Positions 39,901-48,956 of a DNA stretch of 64,000 nucleotides are shown here, one piece after another. Where the stretch lies: contig CAVQQI010000002.1 of the NCBI GenBank assembly GCA_963714875.1, positions 248,001 to 312,000 on the forward strand, read 5' to 3'. The notes under the pieces are model-generated. The model worked only from the letters and a program-made list of their open reading frames with translations, searched no databases and was not told the DNA's origin. This DNA comes from JBAOHV01 sp963714875 (GTDB lineage Bacteria; Actinomycetota; Acidimicrobiia; Acidimicrobiales; Microtrichaceae). Positions within the stretch are counted from its first letter, which is position 1. Each line of letters starts with the position of its first letter. The position numbers were made by a program, and so were the translations under genes.

Positions 39901-42389
39901 CGCTCGCCTCCGGCATCGGTCGCTGTGCTGGCCGGCTCAGGCGCTGCCGCCGACCCGTCGTCGCCGGCGTCATGGTCCTCGTCGTGCTCGCCGTCGCGGG
40001 GACCGCGGCGGTTGCCGCGCACGATCGCCGCGACACCGAGGGCCGCGACGGCGAGCACCGCGATCTCGCCCATGGTGTCGAAGGCCCGGAAGTCCACCAG
40101 GATCACGTTGACCACGTTGTTGCCGCCGCCCTCCGGAACCGACCGCTCCAGGTACTCCGACGAGACCGGGGCCGCGGTGCGACTGCCGACGACGATCAGC
40201 GTGACGACGAACATGAAGACACCGCTGAGCACGGCGATGGCGACCCTGGGGAACTGGCTGAAGCGCAGGTCGCGCTGCTCGAAGCGGTCGGGCAGGTGCC
40301 GGAAGACCAGGACGAAGAACACGATGCCCAACGTCTCGATCAGCACCTGGGTGATGGCCAGGTCGGGAGCGCCCTGGATCTCGAACATGGCCGCCATCCC
40401 GTAGCCGACCGCACCGACGAGCACCACGGCGCTGATGCGCCGGCCGACGGTCGCCGCAGCGACCGCGGCGACGATCATGATCAGTCCGATGAGCAGCTGC
40501 AGTGGCGAGTCGGCGAGCCACAGGTCGGTCGAGATCGGCGAGCCCACGAGCGCCGCACCTGGCACCACCACCACCGTGGTCAGGATCACCCCGAGGTACA
40601 CCGGCAGCGAACCGTTCTGCACCACGCCGGTCAACGCGTCCGCGCCACGGAGGGTGCCGCGCAACGAGTGGTCGTACCCGCCCTGGGCGCTCGGCAGCGC
40701 CGGCACCCGACCCTGGAGCCGCTCCACACGGGCGCGTGCGGCGAACAGCGCCACGCCGGCGCCGATCGCCACCACCGAGAGCCACAACGCCAGCTTGACG
40801 CCGTGCCACAGCGCCAGCTCACGCTCGGGCTCGACACCCCACAACGACTGGTAGGCATGCGCCACCGTGGCGTCCACCGGCGCGGGCACCAGCCCGAACA
40901 CGACGGTCAGCACCGCGAGCAGCGCTGCGGGAGCGACGAACACCCGGCCCGGATGCGGCGCGTCCGCACCGACGACCTCCCGGGCGGCGCCGGCGTGCCC
41001 CTCCGACGGGCCGAAGGTCCCCCACACGAAGCGGGCGCTGTAGGCGACGGTGAGCGCCGAGCCGATGACCACGCCGGCCAACAGCCACGGCCCCCAGGCG
41101 AACTCGGTCTGCTCCAGGCCGTAGAGCGCCTCTTCCTTGGCGATGAACCCGAGCAACGGCGGAAGGCCCGCCATCGACGCGGCGACGACACCTGCGGTCG
41201 CCGCGACCACCGGCCAACGCCGGCCCAGCCCCTCGAGCTGGCGCAGATCGCGCGTGTGGGTCTGGTGGTCGACGACGCCGACGATCATGAACAACGCCGC
41301 TTTGAAGATGCCGTGGGCGACGAGCAGGGTGCAGCCGGCGAACGTCGCCTCCGGGGTACCGACGCCGAACAGGACCATCATCATCCCGAGCTGGCTGATC
41401 GTGCCGTAGGCCAGGACCAACTTGATGTCGAACTGCCGCAGCGCCCGGTAGCCGCCGATGAGCATCGAGGTGATACCCGCGGTCACCACGATCGGACGCC
41501 ACGTCGGCGCATCTGCGAACGCGGGCGAGAAGCGAGCCACCAGGTAGACGCCCGCCTTCACCATCGTCGCCGAGTGCAGGTAGGCGCTCACCGGCGTCGG
41601 CGCGTTCATGGCGTTCGGCAGCCACGAGTGGAAGGGCGCCTGGGCGGACTTGGTGAGCGCTCCGACCAGCACCAGCACCAGGGCCCAGTTGACCACGGTG
41701 CCCGACGGCGGATCGGCGAGGATCGCCGACATCGAATACGTGCCGGCGGTCTCGCCCAACAGGATGAAACCACCCAACATGGCGAGTCCGCCCAGGCCGG
41801 TGATGAGCAGGGCCTGCAACGCACCTGAGCGGGCGGCAGCCTTCTCGTCGTTGGTGCCGATGAGCAGGAACGACGTGATCGAGGTCAGCTCCCAGAACAG
41901 GAACAGCGCCAACAGGTTGTCCGACAGCACCAGGCCGAACATCGCCCCCGAGAAGGCCAGCAGCGTGGCGGCGAAGCGGCCGGTGACCGGGTCACCCTCG
42001 TGGAAGTAGGCCCGGGCGTAGACGAACACCAGCACCCCGATGCCGGCGACGAGGCCGACCATGAGGAACCCGAAACCGTCCAGTCGCATGCCGAGCGTCA
42101 GCCCCAGGGCGGGGACCCATTCGACCTGTTCGTCGACCGAGCCGCCGGCGGCCAGCGTCGACCAGTTCGACACGGCCCACACACATGCCGCCAGGGGGGG
42201 CAGCGCTGCCACGTAGAAGGCACGGGGCCCCATGAGTCTGGCGGCCAGCGGCAGGATGGCCGCGACGGCCACGAAGGCCAGCAACAGTGCGAACAGAAGG
42301 ATTTCCTCCTCTCGGGAAGCGCGGCGGATGGGCTTGCCGACCAGGCTTCCCGGCACACCAGAACGGCGCCAACATAGTCGGCCTGACAT
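39897..42389 (-). CDS. mrpA: Mrp Na+/H+ antiporter subunit A
   Basis: A large (about 800-residue) NuoL-like subunit plus C-terminal NuoJ/MrpB-like region. Proton-channel residues lie in LFLFWELTSITSFLLIGTND, TKSAQAPFHSWLPNAMNAPTPVSAYLHSATMVKAGVYL and LVAHGIFKAALFMIVGVVDHQTHTRDLR; the C-terminal block has MAAMFEIQGAPDLAITQVLIETLGIVFFVLVF and VDFRAFDTMGEIAVLAVAALG. The true start is unclear. The ATG at 42389 adds a basic 29-residue leader unlike other MrpA proteins. The best ribosome site, GAGGAGG (42305-42311), precedes a CTG at 42296 and no ATG/GTG/TTG at proper spacing. Confidence 0.88.
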   Translation of the reverse strand: MSGRLCWRRSGVPGSLVGKPIRRASREEEILLFALLLAFVAVAAILPLAARLMGPRAFYVAALPPLAACVWAVSNWSTLAAGGSVDEQVEWVPALGLTLGMRLDGFGFLMVGLVAGIGVLVFVYARAYFHEGDPVTGRFAATLLAFSGAMFGLVLSDNLLALFLFWELTSITSFLLIGTNDEKAAARSGALQALLITGLGGLAMLGGFILLGETAGTYSMSAILADPPSGTVVNWALVLVLVGALTKSAQAPFHSWLPNAMNAPTPVSAYLHSATMVKAGVYLVARFSPAFADAPTWRPIVVTAGITSMLIGGYRALRQFDIKLVLAYGTISQLGMMMVLFGVGTPEATFAGCTLLVAHGIFKAALFMIVGVVDHQTHTRDLRQLEGLGRRWPVVAATAGVVAASMAGLPPLLGFIAKEEALYGLEQTEFAWGPWLLAGVVIGSALTVAYSARFVWGTFGPSEGHAGAAREVVGADAPHPGRVFVAPAALLAVLTVVFGLVPAPVDATVAHAYQSLWGVEPERELALWHGVKLALWLSVVAIGAGVALFAARARVERLQGRVPALPSAQGGYDHSLRGTLRGADALTGVVQNGSLPVYLGVILTTVVVVPGAALVGSPISTDLWLADSPLQLLIGLIMIVAAVAAATVGRRISAVVLVGAVGYGMAAMFEIQGAPDLAITQVLIETLGIVFFVLVFRHLPDRFEQRDLRFSQFPRVAIAVLSGVFMFVVTLIVVGSRTAAPVSSEYLERSVPEGGGNNVVNVILVDFRAFDTMGEIAVLAVAALGVAAIVRGNRRGPRDGEHDEDHDAGDDGSAAAPEPASTATDAGGER

Positions 42390-42391
42390 GG

Positions 42392-42423
42392 GGGTGGGGA
42401 GGCACCGAAGTGCCTCCCCACCC
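42392..42423. terminator. Strong 14-bp GC-rich hairpin
   Basis: GGGTGGGGAGGCAC (42392-42405), loop CGAA, then its exact complement (42410-42423). It lies 30 bases after the glnK1 stop and just before mrpA, so it most probably ends the nitrogen cluster transcript and separates it from the Mrp operon. The tetraloop CGAA and 14-bp stem make it very stable; there is no T-run. Confidence 0.65.
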
Positions 42424-42453
42424 GCCTACGGGACGTCTCGAGGTCCGGGCGGA

Positions 42454-42796
42454 TCAGACCGCGTCGTCACCGACCTCTCCGGTTCGGATGCGGGTCAGGC
42501 TGTCGACCTGGGTGACCCAGATCTTGCCGTCGCCGATCTTGTCGGACCGGGCCGCATCGGCGATGACGGAGACCAGCGGCCCCGCGTCGCCGTCGGGCAC
42601 GACCACTTCGACCTTCACCTTGGGGAGGAAGTCGACCTGGTACTCGGTGCCCCGGTAGGTCTCGGTGTGACCGCCCTGACGACCGAAGCCCTCGGACCTC
42701 GGTGACGGTCATGCCGGTGACGCCGGCGCCCTTCAGTGCGTTCTTGACGCCGTCGAGGGCATAGGGCCGGATGATTGCTGTGATGAGTGCTGACAT
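42454..42796 (-). pseudogene. glnK: PII nitrogen-regulatory protein (first copy), frameshifted as sequenced
   Basis: Begins MSALITAIIRPYALDGVKNALKGAGVTGMTVTEVRG, a standard PII N-terminus. At 42689-42691 a CCC (GGG on the coding strand) has one base too many. Removing it gives GFGRQGGHTETYRGTEYQVDFLPKVKVEV, including the T-loop Tyr of RGTEYQVD that GlnD modifies, and then SDKIGDGKIWVTQVDSLTRIRTGE to the stop. The total length of 343 bases is 114 codons plus one, giving 113 residues, so a single insertion fully explains it. The gene is 12 bases downstream of amtB1, as usual. Confidence 0.85.
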
Positions 42797-42808
42797 GGTC
42801 GGTTCCTC

Positions 42809-44158
42809 TCAGTTCACCAGGTCGGTGCCGGACACGGTGCCGGCGAAGGCGACGTCGGCGGAGTAGCCGGGGTAGCCGTGCTCGTGCACGTCCAGGCCCT
42901 CGATCTCCTCCTGCTCGGGCACCCGCAGTCCCACGGTCGCCTTGATGGCGGAGAAGATGATGCCCATGGTCACACCGACGAAGGCGGTGATGGCGAGGAC
43001 GCCGATGATCTGATCGCCCAGCAGGTCGAAGCCGCCGCCACGGAGGATGCCGACGTCGGCACCGAAGATGCCGACCGCGAGCACACCGAAGGCGCCGACG
43101 ACGCCGTGCACCGATGCGGCGCCGACCGGGTCGTCGATCTTGATCTTGTCGAAGAAGGGCACGGCGAGGCAGACGAGGATGCCGCCGATGAAGCCGACCA
43201 GGACGGCCCAGAAGTCGGTGATGACGTCCGGACCGGCGGTGATGGCCACCAGGCCGGCCAGCAGGCCGTTGCCGGCCATGGCGACGTCGGGCTTCTTGGT
43301 GGAGATCCAGGTGTAGGCCGTTGCAGCGATGGCGCCGGCAGCACCGGCGAGTGCGGTGGACAGCGCCGCCACGCCGATGGCGGGACCGTCAGCGGTCAGC
43401 ACCGAGCCGGGGTTGAAGCCGAACCAACCGACGAAGAGGATGAAGCAACCGATGATCGCGAACGGGATCGAGTGACCGGGGATCGCCCGGGGCTTGCCGT
43501 CCGGTCCGTACTTGCCGATCCGAGGGCCGATGATCGCCGCGCCGACCGCCGCGGCGACGCCGCCGGTCAGGTGCACGATGCCCGAGCCCGCGAAGTCGGT
43601 GTAGCCCAGCTCGGACAGCCAGCCGCCGCCCCAGGTCCAGTGCACGATGATCGGGTAGATCAACGCGGTGAGGAACACCGTGTAGATGGCGTAGGCCTTG
43701 AACTTCATCCGCTCCGACATCGCCCCGGCCACGATGGTCGCTGCGGTCGCTGCGAAGGCCACCTGGAAGAAGAAGTCCACTTCCTTGGTCACGAAGTCGT
43801 AGCCACCGGTGCCCAGGAAGAACCCGGAGGATCCGATGAAGCTGCCCATCGTGTCGCCGTAGGCGAACGCGAAGCCCACCGCAGCGAAGGAGATGATGGC
43901 CACGCACATGTCCATCAGGTTCTTCATCATGATGTTCGACACGTTCTTGGCCCGTGTGAGGCCTGCGGTGAGGAAGGCGAAGCCGGCCTGCATGAACAGG
44001 ACCAGCACGCCGCACAACATGATGAAGACGTTGTCCAGGTTGGCTTGGACGGTGTCGATGGTCAGGTCCTGCGCTGAGGCCGGACTTGCCAGCACCGCCA
44101 CGGTGGCACCGGCGATGCCGACTCCAACCGCAATTTTCGTTCGCTTCCGACTGAGCAC
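42809..44158 (-). CDS. amtB: Ammonium transporter (first copy) with signal peptide
   Basis: A 449-residue AmtB: signal-peptide-like start (KIAVGVGIAGATVAVLASPASAQ), then 11 helices. The twin-histidine pore residues are in FAGSGIVHLTGG and GAASVHGVVGAFG; the Phe gate and Asp are in GLTRAKNVSNIMMKNLMD and LGYTDFAGSG. It admits NH3/NH4+ for assimilation and is gated by the PII protein encoded next. GTG start at 44158 with GAAGGAGAAATC upstream. GlnR-like boxes lie about 105-130 bases upstream. Confidence 0.9.
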   Translation of the reverse strand: MLSRKRTKIAVGVGIAGATVAVLASPASAQDLTIDTVQANLDNVFIMLCGVLVLFMQAGFAFLTAGLTRAKNVSNIMMKNLMDMCVAIISFAAVGFAFAYGDTMGSFIGSSGFFLGTGGYDFVTKEVDFFFQVAFAATAATIVAGAMSERMKFKAYAIYTVFLTALIYPIIVHWTWGGGWLSELGYTDFAGSGIVHLTGGVAAAVGAAIIGPRIGKYGPDGKPRAIPGHSIPFAIIGCFILFVGWFGFNPGSVLTADGPAIGVAALSTALAGAAGAIAATAYTWISTKKPDVAMAGNGLLAGLVAITAGPDVITDFWAVLVGFIGGILVCLAVPFFDKIKIDDPVGAASVHGVVGAFGVLAVGIFGADVGILRGGGFDLLGDQIIGVLAITAFVGVTMGIIFSAIKATVGLRVPEQEEIEGLDVHEHGYPGYSADVAFAGTVSGTDLVN

Positions 44159-44261
44159 GATTTCTCCTTCTCGGATCACCCGCCGGCGTACCGACGGAGG
44201 CCCTGTGTTCCTGATGGCGAGCCGAGTGCCGACTCCTCGGCGAGGAACGTACGAGTCGATC

Positions 44262-44288
44262 GTTTCGGGATTGTTTCGGTGCGGTGAA
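44262..44288 (-). promoter_or_regulatory. GlnR-like box upstream of amtB1
   Basis: Read on the minus strand the site is TTCAC-n6-GAAAC-n6-GAAAC. The two GAAAC elements (44273-44277 and 44262-44266) are 11 bases apart, and TTCAC (44284-44288) is one further turn upstream, the spacing of actinobacterial GlnR boxes (GTnAC-n6-GAAAC repeats). The site ends 104 bases upstream of the amtB1 start. The rest of the 238-base gap between glnD and amtB1 shows no other clear feature. Confidence 0.55.
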
Positions 44289-44396
44289 GGGCTCCGAACT
44301 GTCCGCAGCCCACCATCGACGTGCGGGCAGCGGCGCGCGCCGCCGCCGCAGCGGCGGAGGCTCCCACGCACACCTGCGGGGACAGCTCCGGGAGGG

Positions 44397-46695
44397 TCAG
44401 GCCTCGGGATCGAGGACGTGCAGCAGGGCGCGGCGGATCTCGGACTGGTACTCGGGATCGAGCACCTGCCCGCCGCTCGCGTCGGTGACGTAGAAGGTGT
44501 CGACGACGTCGCCACCCATCGTGTGGATCTTCGCCGACGCCACGTGGAGGTCCAGGTCCGACATGGCACGGGCGAGTCCGTAGAGCAGCCCCAACCGGTC
44601 GACACCGAGTGCCTCGATGACGGTGGCGTCGGACGCGGTGTCGTTGTCGAAGCGCACCCTCGGCGGGAACTGGCTGACGCCGATCGCCCGACGTCGCGCC
44701 TGTCGCGCCCGCTGTTCCAGACGGGCATGCACCGCGAGTCGCCCGGCGAGCGCCGTCTCGACGTCCGCGGTGACGGCGTCCCAGGGCACGACGCCCGAGC
44801 CGCCCACCGCGACACCGAACTCCTCGACGGCGACGCCGCCCGACGAGTAGAGGTTGGCCTCCACGACGTCGAGCCCGTGCAGGGAGAGCACCCCGGCAAC
44901 CCGATAGAACAGCCCTCGGCGGTCCGGGCAGACGACGGTGAGGTGCTCACCCTCGGCCATCACGTGGGTGCCGCCCTGCGCCATCAGCTCACGCTGCTCG
45001 GCGGTCGGGAACACCGAGCGATCGGCACCCTCCACCTCGTCGCCGCTGAGCCGCTGGGTGACCCGCGTCGCCAGCTGGTCGACCAGCTGGGCCTTCCACG
45101 GTCCCCACGCGGTCGGACCCGTCGCCAGTCCGTCGGCCTCGGACAGCGCCCGCAGCAACGCCAGGTCGTCGGGTGTTCCCACGACGTCGCCGACCATGTC
45201 GATGGTGGCAGGGTCGTCCAGGTCCCGACGTGTGGCGACGTCGCTCAACAGCAGGTGGTGGCGCACCAGCATCGCGATGGTCGCCACGTCGGACGGAGCG
45301 AACCCCATGCGTTCCACGATCGAGACCGCGAGGTGCTCGCCGACCTCGCTGTGGTCACCGGGCCGCCCCTTGCCGATGTCGTGCAGCAGCGCCGCGATGA
45401 CCAGCAGGTCCGGTCGAGGCGTTCGATGGGCGATCGAGGCCGCCTCCGCGGTGCACTCGAGCAGGTGGCGGTCCACGGTGTAGCGATGGAAGACGTTGCG
45501 CTGGGGCTGGCTGCGGGTCGGTTCCCACTCGGGCAGCAACGGACACCACAGCCCGAACTGGTCGAGCGCCTCGACGACCGGGATCGCGGCCGGGCCGTGC
45601 AGCAGCAGGTCCACGAACCGGCGACGCGCCGATCTCCGGCCACGGAACCGGCAGGTGCGGGTGCGGCGTCCAGCGCCGAGAGCGTCTCGAGACCGATCCG
45701 CTTGCCGGTGCGCGCGGCGCCGAGCGCCGACACGCAGCACCGCTTCGGGGTCGGTGGTCGCGGTCGCCAGGTCGTCCAGACAGATCCGGCCTGCCCGCAG
45801 CACCAGCCCGTCCTCCAACGGGCGATCGCGTCGGACCCGCTCCCGTCGACCGGCCCCGGTGCGCAGATCGGTCTCGTACCAGCTCTCGTCACTGGCCCAG
45901 GCGATGGCACGTCCGGCCGCAGCGACACGAGCCATCAGCACATCGGCATCAGCGTCATCGAGCCTCGCCGCGACCGAGTCCTGCTCGGCGAGCAGGAGCC
46001 GGTCGCCCGGGCGGGCCGTGGCGCGGTGCAGCTCGACGCGCACCTCGAGAAGGGTGTCGTGGTGACGCTGCAGCTCCTCGAGCAGCAGCGGATCCACCTC
46101 TGCGCCGGCAGCTCGTGCCCACGCTGAGCGCATGGACGTCACGTAGGCCCCCGCGGCCGTCCTTCAGGTCCGGCTCCAGGTCGAAGGCCACCTCGCCGGC
46201 CTCCGCGTGACGGTCGCGGACCGAGGTGCTGAGCTCGTCGAGCCACTTGCGCCCACGTTTGCGCCAACCGGTGAGCGCCTTCTCGAGCAGCTCCTCGGTG
46301 AGTGCCGGGTCGCCTGCGACGTGGCGGGCCGACAGGAGAGCAGTCGCCGTCTCCAGGTCCTCCGACGCCAGGCTGATGGTGTCGCGCACGGTCCGCACGG
46401 CATGACCCAGCTTCAGCCCCGCGTCCCAGATCGGGTACCAGAGGGCATCCGCGACACCGCTCCCGTCCGCCCCCTTGCCGACCAGCAGCAGCAGGTCCAG
46501 GTCCGACTGGGGTGCCATCTCGCGACGACCCTGACCGCCGACCGCGACCAGCGACACATCCACGTCGTCGCCGCCACCGGCGACGAAGAGCTCGACGAGC
46601 CACTCATCGACCAGGTCGGTGTAGGCCCGGCAGAACTCGGTCCCCTTCAGCGTGTCGTCGGCGAAGAGGTCACTGCGCAGCAGCGACGATGGCAT
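44397..46695 (-). pseudogene. glnD: [Protein-PII] uridylyl/adenylyltransferase GlnD, several frameshifts as sequenced
   Basis: GlnD modifies PII in response to glutamine. The N-terminal nucleotidyltransferase domain is intact (VAVGGQGRREMAPQSDLDLLLLVG), ending at DLKDGRGGLRDVHAL. Near 46125 the frame shifts (one extra base) and continues with AAGAEVDPLLLEELQRH. Around 45625-45725 the sequence moves into another frame and back (ALGAARTGKRIGLETLSALDAAP). Then the HD domain (VIAALLHDIGKGRPGDHS) and the two C-terminal ACT domains (VVCPDRRGLFYRVAGVLSLHGLDVV; IEALGVDRLGLLYGLARAMSDLDLHVASAKI) are complete. Net length is 766 codons plus one, close to the normal size, so indel errors are likelier than true loss. 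Confidence 0.82.
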
Positions 46696-46767
46696 CGGGG
46701 CACCTCGGGGTGGCGGTCGGTCGGTGACGGTCGGAGACGGTGATCGGCCCTGTCGACACGCACGGAG

Positions 46768-46801
46768 CCCCCGGCCAGGTCGGGCCTGGCCCGGCCGGGG
46801 G
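46768..46801. terminator. GC-rich hairpin after glnK2
   Basis: CCCCCGGCC (46768-46776) and a complementary GGCCGGGGG (46793-46801) enclose CCAGG/CCTGG with a TCGGG loop. It lies about 40-70 bases after the stop of glnK2, in the 144-base gap before glnD, and may partly terminate the amtB2-glnK2 transcript. Confidence 0.5.
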
Positions 46802-46839
46802 TCGCCCCGTGTGTCGGGGTCTGGTGGTCCGCAGCAGCG

Positions 46840-47180
46840 TCAGACCGCGTCGGGTCCGGTTTCTCCGGTGCGGATGCGGACCAGTTCGTCGACCGTGGTG
46901 ACCCAGACCTTGCCGTCGCCGATCTTGTCGGTGCGTGCGGAGCCGCTGATGGCGTCGACCACCGATCGGCACGTCGCCGTCGTCGACGATCGACCTCCAG
47001 CTTCACCTTCGGCAGGAAGTCGACCTGGTACTCGGTCCCTCGGTAGGTCTCGGTGTGACCGCCCTGGCGGCCGAAGCCGCGGACCTCGGTGACGGTGATG
47101 CCGACGACGCCGGCGGCCTTCAGGGCGGTCTTCACGTCGTCGAGCTTGAACGGCTTGATGATGGCGGTGACGAGCTTCAT
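46840..47180 (-). pseudogene. glnK: PII nitrogen-regulatory protein (second copy), two frameshifts as sequenced
   Basis: Starts MKLVTAIIKPFKLDDVKTALKAAGVVGITVTEVRGFGRQGGHTETYRGTEYQVDFLPKVKLEV, with the modifiable Tyr in the T-loop (RGTEYQVD). Then GAGGTCGATCGTCGACGACGG carries an extra base near 46990, and GATCGGTGGTCGAC another near 46974. With both removed the sequence reads VVDDGDVPIVVDAISGSARTDKIGDGKVWVTTVDELVRIRTGE to the stop. 341 bases equals 113 codons plus two, exactly as expected for two insertions. It follows amtB2 by 102 bases and precedes glnD. Confidence 0.85.
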
Positions 47181-47282
47181 GGTTGTGGCTCCTTGTTCCC
47201 GATCGCTGGGGATCGTTCGATGTTGCTGGCGATGTTCGTGGCGCTGGCGGTGCTGCTGTGCTGGTCGCGCAGGTCGGAGCTG

Positions 47283-48509
47283 TCATGACCGGCCCATGGT
47301 GACCTCGCCCAGGTTGTACGCGGTCTCGGCGTGCTCGGCGGCGTCGATGCCGCTCTCCTCGACCTCCTCGCTGACCCGGATGCCGATGGTGGCCTTGAGC
47401 GCCAGCAGCAGGCCGGCGGTGACCGCACCGGACCAGACGATCGCGACGCCGTTGGCGATGGCCTGCTCGAGGAGCAGGTCGAACCCGCCGCCGAAGAACA
47501 GCCCCTCCAGGTGGTCCCCACCGAAGAACTCCGGATCGGCGAAGAGCCCGATCAGGAGCGAGCCGACCAGGCCGCCCACGAAGTGCACGCCGACGACGTC
47601 GAGCGCGTCGTCGTAGCCCGCCTTGAACTTGAGGTGCACCGCGAACGCACAGATCACGCCGGCGGCGACGCCGATGAGGATGGCGGACATCGCGGTGACG
47701 AAGCCCGCGGCGGGGGTGATGGCCACCAGACCGGCGACGATGCCCGACGCGACGCCCAGGTTGGTGAAGTGGCCGTCCTTGATGCGCTCGACGACGGCCC
47801 AGGCCAGCCCGGCCGCAGCGGCGGCCAGGAAGGTGTTCATGAAGGCCTGGACGGCCTGGCCGTTCGCAGCCAGCGCCGAGCCGGCGTTGAAGCCGAACCA
47901 GCCGAACCACAGGATGCCGGTGCCGATCATGACCAGCGGCATCGAGTGCGGCGGGTGGCCCTCCTTGGGCCAGCCCTTGCGCTTGCCGAGGACGAGCACG
48001 GCGGCCAGCGCGGCGATGCCGGCGTTGACGTGGATGGCGGTGCCGCCGGCGAAGTCCAGCGAACCGCGGACGCCGAGCCAGCCGCCGTAGACCCACTTGA
48101 AGACGGGGGCGAAGACGAACAGCATCCACAACGGGGCGAAGATCGCCCAGGCGGTGAACTTCATGCGGTCGGCGACCGCACCGGAGATCAGCGCCGGGGT
48201 GATCACCGCGAACATCCCCAGGAAGATGACGCCGAGGAGCGTGGCCCCGCCGTCGGACAGGTCGATGCCGTTGAGGAACACCGCATCGAACCCGCCGAAC
48301 CACGATGCATCGACGTCACCCCCCGCCACGGAGTAGCCGACGATCACCCACAGCACCGGCACGCTCAGCAGGCACCAGAAGTTCATCATCAGCATGTTCA
48401 GCACGCTGCGGGAGCGGTCCATGCCGCCGTAGAAGAACGCCAGCCCCGGCGTCATGAACAGCACGAGTGCTGCAGAGACGAGCACCCACGCGGTGTCACC
48501 TGATTCCAT
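47283..48509 (-). CDS. amtB: Ammonium transporter (second copy), no signal peptide
   Basis: A 408-residue AmtB that starts directly in helix one (SGDTAWVLVSAALVLFMTPGLAFFYGGMDRSRSVLNMLMM), unlike the first copy. Twin-histidine residues are in FAGGTAIHVNAGIAALAAV and VVGVHFVGGLVGSLL, and IGTGILWFGWFGFNAGSALAA is the helix-6 signature. The C-terminal tail (IRVSEEVEESGIDAAEHAE) includes the helix that contacts PII. The two copies clearly differ and are not a recent duplication. A GlnR-like box array lies 69-106 bases upstream. Confidence 0.9.
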   Translation of the reverse strand: MESGDTAWVLVSAALVLFMTPGLAFFYGGMDRSRSVLNMLMMNFWCLLSVPVLWVIVGYSVAGGDVDASWFGGFDAVFLNGIDLSDGGATLLGVIFLGMFAVITPALISGAVADRMKFTAWAIFAPLWMLFVFAPVFKWVYGGWLGVRGSLDFAGGTAIHVNAGIAALAAVLVLGKRKGWPKEGHPPHSMPLVMIGTGILWFGWFGFNAGSALAANGQAVQAFMNTFLAAAAAGLAWAVVERIKDGHFTNLGVASGIVAGLVAITPAAGFVTAMSAILIGVAAGVICAFAVHLKFKAGYDDALDVVGVHFVGGLVGSLLIGLFADPEFFGGDHLEGLFFGGGFDLLLEQAIANGVAIVWSGAVTAGLLLALKATIGIRVSEEVEESGIDAAEHAETAYNLGEVTMGRS

Positions 48510-48577
48510 TGTCGTGGCCCTTCAACTGTCCGGACGCAGCCCTTACGTCCGTCGCCGGCCGACGCTACGAACGGAGT

Positions 48578-48615
48578 GTTTCGGCGGTGTTTCGGCGAGC
48601 GAGCCAGTTGGTTAC
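48578..48615 (-). promoter_or_regulatory. GlnR-like box upstream of amtB2
   Basis: On the minus strand the site reads GTAAC-n6-GCTCG-n6-GAAAC-n6-GAAAC, with elements at 48611-48615, 48600-48604, 48589-48593 and 48578-48582. Three of four elements fit the GTnAC/GAAAC consensus at 11-base spacing. The core CCGAAACAnnnCCGAAAC is shared with the amtB1 site, which supports common regulation. It ends 69 bases upstream of the amtB2 start, in the 193-base gap to the divergent small gene. Confidence 0.6.
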
Positions 48616-48702
48616 GGCCCGCTCCGACGCGGAGCAGGCCGCGGCCACCTCGGCAGCGTCCTTCGCAGCCACCTGCTGGCGGGGCGCCCCTAGGATCCAC
48701 CC

Positions 48703-48885
48703 ATGACGATCCGGACCGACTGCCGGCACTACTCGCGCAGGACGCTCACCCGCGACGAGGTCGTGCAGCGGTGCCGATTGGGCGCTGCGGACGAAGCTCC
48801 GTTCGACTGCCCCGAGCACTGCCTGTTCTTCGAACAGCGACCGGTCATCGACGGCGGGTGGTCCTCCGGAACGTCCGGCGGCTGA
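48703..48885 (+). CDS. Small Cys-rich hypothetical protein
   Basis: A 60-residue protein, MTIRTDCRHYSRRTLTRDEV, then RC-x-LG, FDCPEHCLFFEQRP and a Gly/Ser tail. The Cys pattern C-x16-C-x9-x-C-x3-C with two His (CRHY, EHC) suggests a zinc site or redox role. It stands alone and divergent from amtB2. The coding frame has normal third-position GC and no in-frame stop. No name can be given. Confidence 0.55.
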   Translation: MTIRTDCRHYSRRTLTRDEVVQRCRLGAADEAPFDCPEHCLFFEQRPVIDGGWSSGTSGG

Positions 48886-48956
48886 CTCGCCAGTTCCCAC
48901 TGCGCCCGACCCGGCGGCGACCACGGCCGACACGGTGACCGGGCGACGGCAGGAGG

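Noticed and set aside
42454..47180. Programmed frameshifting of both glnK genes
   Set aside because: The two breaks occur at different places with different sequences and no shared slippery motif, and unrelated genes show the same kind of insertion; a sequence artefact is simpler.
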